Shown here in pieces: positions 58,514-64,000 of a stretch of DNA of 64,000 nt. Both the position numbers and the translations under genes were made by a program. The stretch is taken from positions 124,001 to 188,000 of the forward strand of contig JAWHQI010000756.1 in the NCBI GenBank assembly GCA_033032865.1, in the 5' to 3' direction. Source of the DNA: Dactylorhiza incarnata (lineage: Eukaryota; Streptophyta; Magnoliopsida; Asparagales; Orchidaceae). The notes beneath the pieces were generated by a model. That model had not been told where the DNA came from and ran no database searches. It saw nothing but the letters and a program-made list of their open reading frames with translations. Numbering within the stretch: the stretch's first letter is position 1; the number at the start of each line of letters is the position of its first letter.

Positions 58514-60305
58514 TGTTCTGTATTTCTCTTATTTTGTGAAACTTTCTCTTATGCACTCTTATTTAATTTCTGCACTCTTTAAACATTTATAATACAGGTA
58601 TTTGGTCCAGCTTAAGGACATAAAATAAAAGCGCTGCTGGGAGACAACCCAGATTTGCTGTTTTTGTTTTTCTAACCTGTTTCAATTCAGTTTTTATCTA
58701 TTTTTGCTGCTTTTAGTTGTACCGTTTGCAGGTGTGCTTTGTACTTCGTGTGGCGGATGCTGCGGACTGCTCTTTATCTTAATCGTCAATCGTCTGGTAT
58801 GCTCAATTCTGAGTATTGGGTAACACTTCTTCCCCCCTCAGCTTCCAATTTCTGTGATGTAATGTTTAGACTAAGTCTGGGGGAGAGTATGTTGTCATCC
58901 ACTGTGCACGAGTTGCACTGCATACTAGAAGTTTGTTTATTATTTATCTTTATAATCATCATTGTTTTCATGCTTCTTGCACCACTTCACCCACATGAGT
59001 GCGCGCTTTCCTATTTGTGTTGTTTCCAGATAAACTATTTTGGTTAGGAATGTGAATTGGGGTGTTAGCTTAGGAATTACTATTTGGAGTGCGATGTTGA
59101 CTCGAGCAATGTTCTAGTCGCACCCGCATGCTGCAGTAAAATTTGAGTAAAACTAGATTATTTCTATGCGTTTAATTTATGATTAGTATTTTTTTTTTGC
59201 GTAGTTTTAGATTTGTTATACTCAAATGGTGAATGTGAACGAAATTGGTGATAACCCGGTGTTGTGTGTTCACGAGCACTAGTTGTGTGTTGCTCGAGTC
59301 GGGAGGAAGGTTTACCTTTCTCGTGGGCTAAGAACTTGCCCCAAGCGACTCTTGAAGCATGGGTGTGAGCGATTCTTTGAGTTAAATATGATATAGGCCA
59401 CCTTTTGGCTAGTTTGATCCTTAGCTTTCCGTGTCCTATTCGCTCACCTTTGCAAGCCAACATTTGTGCCTACCACTTCCTTGTTACAGCTCCTCCTCCA
59501 TTCACCAAGGCCTGAAGCTTTGCCCAGTTTCGCAACCAAATAGATGTTTATCTGCACTCATGTTCTTGATTTGGTGTGATTTTTGGAATCTTTGTGATGT
59601 GATGAAGAAAAACACGTTTTATTTTGCTGAATTTGCACCAACCGGAGGATAAGTGAAAGAAGAAAAGTATGTTGTTAAAAGAAAAAAATCTGAAAAAGAA
59701 ATATGTCGTAAAGAAATCCTTCCGAACTAAATAGAAAACCTGTTGGTAATTGTGAAGTAGGCCGTGCGCACACCTAGTTTTCATGATAAGTCTGGGGGTG
59801 TGTCACACGAGCATTGTTTCTGGTTTTGTGTGGTGCAGCGTTCCGTTAGCTCACTTGGGTTGCGTAGCCATCGTGTTTAAATTTGAATATCATACCGCAA
59901 CCTAAGCCCCAATATAATCCTAAAAGCCCTATTGATTTGACTTGTGAGTTTGCTAACGTCGTGGAGAGAGTGTGACCGGGCGAGCGTATGGTTCACGACG
60001 TTGATGGATTTCAGCGGAGTTATCCCTAAACCCCGACCTTGTGCAACACCCGCCTTAGTGTCTTGTTACTTTCACATCGGGCATGATCGTTCGAATTCTT
60101 CATAATTCACCAACTGAGTATAACTAAATCTCTACTTACGCTTTAATACTTTCGTAAATTAGTTAGCATAGTTAGAATCTCTTTTTACTAAATTTCTATT
60201 TGCATGTTTTTGTTACTTCGCATTGTACTCCTTTGTGTAATTTTCTTTGTTAACTACCATTTTCACACTCCGCCGAATTCGTTTGCTCGGGACGCGCAAA
60301 CAGGT
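58514..60305 (+). other. Long 3' non-coding region of Athila copy 2
   Basis: About 1.8 kb is nearly identical to 31866-33654. No env-like ORF is seen. The TAAGTCTGGGGG motif occurs at about 58872 and 59787, with the true polypurine tract after them. Confidence 0.75.
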
Positions 60306-60318
60306 CAGTCTGGGGGTG
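60306..60318 (+). other. Polypurine tract of Athila copy 2
   Basis: CAGTCTGGGGGTG directly precedes the 3' LTR at 60319. Confidence 0.8.
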
Positions 60319-61743
60319 TGATGAGTCCCAATTATATACACATTTATGGACTCATCTGGGCCGATTTTCTAGTCTTTGCACTTCACTTTAGACATGTTTT
60401 CATTCCTATTTAATATTCCATGCTAAGTGCACTTCTAGACCCGTTTTGGTGTTATTTCTTGTTCATCTTCGTTACTAGTTTTCATGCAGTGTTAAGTGCC
60501 ACCTTCAGTGGCTAGACTGGTGTTGTATGCTGGAACAGGAGTCGTGCAGGTGTTCCCGGTACAATTCCGTACAGGAACATTGCGCACGATCACTGGCTCT
60601 ATCGCGCACGACCACTGGTCGTGCGACACTGATCGTGCGCACTTAACGCCCATTTTATGAGTTCTGTTTTGCTTATCGCACGACCACTTACGATAGTGCG
60701 CACGACCACTGGTCGTGCGTGACTGGTCGTGCGAACATGTATTTTATAAATTGCTTTCATTTCAGGCTCCGCCCAGGCAGCGCGCACGATCGCAGAACTC
60801 CAGTGCGCACGACCACTGGTCGTGCGCCAATGACCGTGCGCAGTATTCATTCCAGCGCCTATATATATGCCTGTTCCGCTTTTAGGGCGGGATCGAGCCG
60901 CCGGGAGCGCGAGTGGCAGTCCGTACGCCGGCGATTTCCATTCCTGGACACCTCCACTTCATCTCCTACGCAAGGGGAAGTCCTCTCCAACCATTCCAAG
61001 CATTTCTCCATTGTCCGGGAGCATTCTCCACCATCCGCAAGCCCTCAAGCAGCTGTTTTTCCACTCCAGTCCGGTGAGAAGAAGAGGAATCCTGAGGTAG
61101 AAGACGGCGGAACCACGTAGAGAGATCGTGACAGTTTCTCTACACCGGAAGCACAGTCCGCCCGAGCCCGGAGGTAGCTTGACAAACTACCATTCCGGCC
61201 GTGAACGGCCGCTAGTCTTCATCCATTGGTTATCTTTTTCCTCTCTCCTTCGTTGTAATCTTTGAATCTTTTAAACTTGAATATCATGATGTTTGGTTTA
61301 AATGAAATGAATGTTTCTTCTCTTTTCATCATTACTTGCTTGTGAATCGCTTCGCCTCCACTCATCCACTCACTCACTCACGCACTCAAGGTGTTCGATC
61401 CGCGTTAGCAAGAGCTAACAGCGTTTGTGAAGAGGTGTTTGCGACCCTCGCCTTCCCGCACTAGAGCACGCTCCATCCGCCTCACGAAGCACGGCATCGC
61501 AACCGTTGCATCCATCTAGCCTTGCGAAGCGGTGCTTTCGACCCGCATTTCCTTCATTGTTGTTAAGAGTAGGAAAACCCAACCAAAACCCCTTTTTGTG
61601 TGTTTGTTTACGCTTGTGTAACAATAGTCACACAACACGATTCGTTTACCCAACCTGCATTCCTCAAGAGACCGACACTCGGGGATCCTATTCCCAAACT
61701 TTATTACTTGCGCGACCGGTGCACTTGCCGAAATATCGCATCA
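60319..61743 (+). repeat. 3' LTR of Athila copy 2
   Basis: This 1425-bp LTR is followed by TSD CCCAC. It carries the right-LTR variants found in 33668-35092. Confidence 0.95.
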
Positions 61744-64000
61744 CCCACTTTTGTTGTGCCCTCCTCCGTCACGCTCGCCGCAGTTCACAGAGTACGGTGC
61801 ACGGGGTACGAAGTACGGTGCTATGAGACCGGGGCACAAGGCACCACACTCGGCTCAGTCACACTCTCCTTCGTTATCCCTCCTTCATTTTGAAATTATT
61901 TTTTAATGTTTAATGTTTATGATTTATAAGGAGCAAGGAGGAAGGAGCAAGGAGCAAGGAGATACACATTTTGAGGGCTTCTGTGGATGGAGGAGGGATG
62001 ACGGTGGAGATGGGACGACAACGGAGGGGGGTGAGCGCACGGGGAACATGACACTGCGGAGGGGGGATAACGGAGGGGGGTAAGGGAATGACAGATATCA
62101 TGCGCTCCTCTATCGTTCCCTCCTCTATTGTGCCCACTTTTGTTGTGCCCTTCTCCGTCACGCTCGCCGCAGTTCACAGAGTACGGTGCACGGGGTACGA
62201 AGTACGGTGCAAGGAGACCGGGGCACAAGGCACCGCACTCGCCTCAGTCACACTCTCCTTCGTTATCCCTCCTTCATTTTGAAATTATTTTTTAATGTTT
62301 AATGTTTATGATTTATAAGGAGCAAGGAGCAAGGAGGTACACATTTTGAGGGCTTCTGTGGATGGAGGAGGGATGACGGTGGAGAGGGGACAACAACGGA
62401 GGGGGGTGAGCGCACGGGGAACATGACACTGCGGAGGGGGGATGACGGAGGGGGGTAAGGGAATGACAGATATCATGGGCTCCTCTGTCGTTCCCTCCTC
62501 TATTGTGCCCTCTTTTGTTGTGCCCTCCTCCGTCACGCTCGCCGCAGTTCACAGAGTACGGTGCACGGGGTACGAAGTACGGTGCTAGGTGACCGGGGCA
62601 CAAGGCACCGCACTCGCCTCAGTCACACTCTCCTTCGTTATCCCTCCTTCATTTTGAAATTATTTTTTAATGTTTAATGTTTATGATTTATAAGGAACAA
62701 GGAGCAAGGAGCAAGGAGGTACACATTTTGAGGGCTTCTGTGGATGGAGGAGGGATGGCGGTGGAGAGGGGACGACAACGGAGGGGGGTGAGCGCACGGG
62801 GAACTTGACACTGCGGAGGGGGATGACGGAGGGGGGTAAGGGAATGACAGATATCATGCGCTCCTCTGTCGTTCCCTCCTCTATTGTGCCCACTTTTGTT
62901 GTGCCCTCCTCCGTCATGCTCGCCGCAGTTCACAGAGTACGGTGCACGGGGTACGAAGTACGGTGCTAGGAGACCGGGGCACAAGGCACCGCACTCGCCT
63001 CAGTCACACTCTCCTTTGTTATCCCTCCTTCATTTTGAAATTATTTTTTAATGTTTAATGTTTATGATTTATAACGAGCAAGGAGGTACACATTTTGAGG
63101 GCTTCTGTGGATGGAGGAGGGATGACGGTGGAGAGGGGACGACAACGGAGGGGGGTGAGCGCACGGGGAACATGACACTGCGGAGGGGGGATGACGGAGG
63201 GGGGTAAGGGAGTGACAGATATCATGCGCTCCTCTGTCGTTCCCTCCTCTATTGTGCCCACTTTTGTTGTGCCCTCCTCCGTCACGCTCGCCGCAGTTCA
63301 CAGAGTACGGTGCACGGGGTATGAAGTACGGTGCTAGGAGACCGGGGCACAAGGCACCGCACTCGCCTCAGTCACACTCTCCTTCGTTATCCCTCCTTCA
63401 TTTTGAAATTATTTTTTAATGTTTAATGTTTATGATTTATAAGGAGCAAGGAGCAATGAGCAATGAGCAAGGAGCAATGAGCAAGGAGCAAGGAGGTACA
63501 CATTTTGAGGGCTTCTGCGGATGGAGGAGGGATGACGGTGGAGAGGGGACGACAACGGAGGGGGGTGAGCGCACGGGGAACATGACACTGCGGAGGGGGG
63601 ATGACGGAGGGGGGTAAGGGAATGACAGATAGCATGCGCTCCTCTGTCGTTCCCTCCTCTATTGTGCCCACTTTTGTTGTGCCCTCCTCCGTCACGCTCG
63701 CCGCAGTTCACAGATTACGGTGCACGGGGTACGAAGTACGGTGCTAGGAGACCGGGGCACAAGGCACCGCATTTGTCTCAGTCACACTCTCCTTCGTTAT
63801 CCCTCCTTCATTTTGAAATTATTTTTTAATGTTTAATGTTTATGATTTATAAGGAGCAAGGAGCAAGGAGGTACACATTTTGAGGGCTTCTGTGGATGGA
63901 GGAGGGATGACGGTGGAGAGGGGACGACAACGGAGGAGGTTGAGCGCACGGGGAACATGACACTACGGAGGGGGGATGACGGAGGGGGGTATGGGAATGA
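61744..64000. repeat. Satellite array F, about 6 monomers, runs off the window
   Basis: Monomers start near 61919, 62308, 62683, 63064, 63432 and 63842. They pair in order with array C, including shared variants such as GGTGCAAGGAGACC in the first full unit, GTCATGCTCGCC in the third and the TAGCATGCGC variant in the fifth. Confidence 0.95.

Larger units (their letters stand above)
52067..61743 (+). mobile_element. Athila-like Ty3-gypsy element, copy 2
   Basis: This is the duplicate of copy 1, with the same TSD CCCAC (52062-52066 and 61744-61748) and the same flanking satellite. It lacks the solo LTR in gag and lacks the TAG in pol. It is still defective: an extra A in the run at 55161-55167, a one-base deletion near 55522, and the shared break near 56674. 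The downstream RNase H-integrase frame is intact over 614 codons. Confidence 0.93.
45212..64000. repeat. Segmental duplication, copy 2 (right end beyond window)
   Basis: This is the second copy of the segment at 15058-37825. It runs to the window end, so its right breakpoint is not seen. Confidence 0.92.

Noticed and set aside
52067..61743. Second, independent insertion of the Athila-like element
   Set aside because: Same TSD, same target monomer and LTR-specific shared variants show duplication of one insertion.
1..64000. Host genes, tRNA, rRNA, or a bacterial-type defence or biosynthetic system
   Set aside because: Every long ORF is retrotransposon-derived or a repeat artefact, and I saw no tRNA or rRNA signature on either strand.

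Overview
The window is repeat-only nuclear DNA from a plant. The evidence is one chromovirus (Tekay/Del-type Ty3-gypsy element) primed by initiator tRNA-Met, two copies of an Athila-type Ty3-gypsy element primed by a tRNA-Asp-like primer, two solo LTRs, and a GA-rich tandem satellite filling most of the remaining space. I found no host protein gene, tRNA, rRNA or CRISPR array. The species cannot be named from the sequence. The composition suggests satellite-rich heterochromatin (pericentromeric, subtelomeric or a knob), which is inference.

Layout: satellite array A (1-7355); full-length Tekay-like element on the minus strand (7356-16971, TSD gggga); satellite array B (16972-24251); Athila-like copy 1 on the plus strand (24252-35092, TSD cccac), interrupted in gag by a 1.2-kb minus-strand solo LTR (26067-27274, TSD acatg); satellite array C (35093-37825); a 4.8-kb minus-strand solo LTR full of minisatellites (37826-42644, TSD gcacg/gcact); satellite array D (42645-44995); a short foreign LTR-like start (44996-45211) fused to a truncated copy of the Tekay LTR (45212-47140); satellite array E (47141-52066); Athila-like copy 2 (52067-61743, same TSD cccac); satellite array F (61744-64000).

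The second half repeats the first. LTR + array B + Athila 1 + array C (15058-37825) corresponds to LTR + array E + Athila 2 + array F (45212-64000), with identical insertion sites and left/right-LTR-specific variants. It is a segmental duplication, not a pair of independent insertions. Since then copy 1 has gained a solo LTR, copy 2 has lost or never had six monomers present in B, and each Athila copy has private frameshifts on top of one shared frameshift. The first 236 bases resemble array D, so the full repeating unit may be about 44.5 kb.

The satellite monomer is about 366-375 bp. It consists of a variable heptamer array (GGAGCAA)n, a G-rich half, a pyrimidine-rich half and a short AT-rich linker. 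The most interesting sequence feature is a candidate 95-bp spliceosomal intron between gag and pol of the Tekay-like element. It has canonical borders, and its removal fuses gag to pol in frame.
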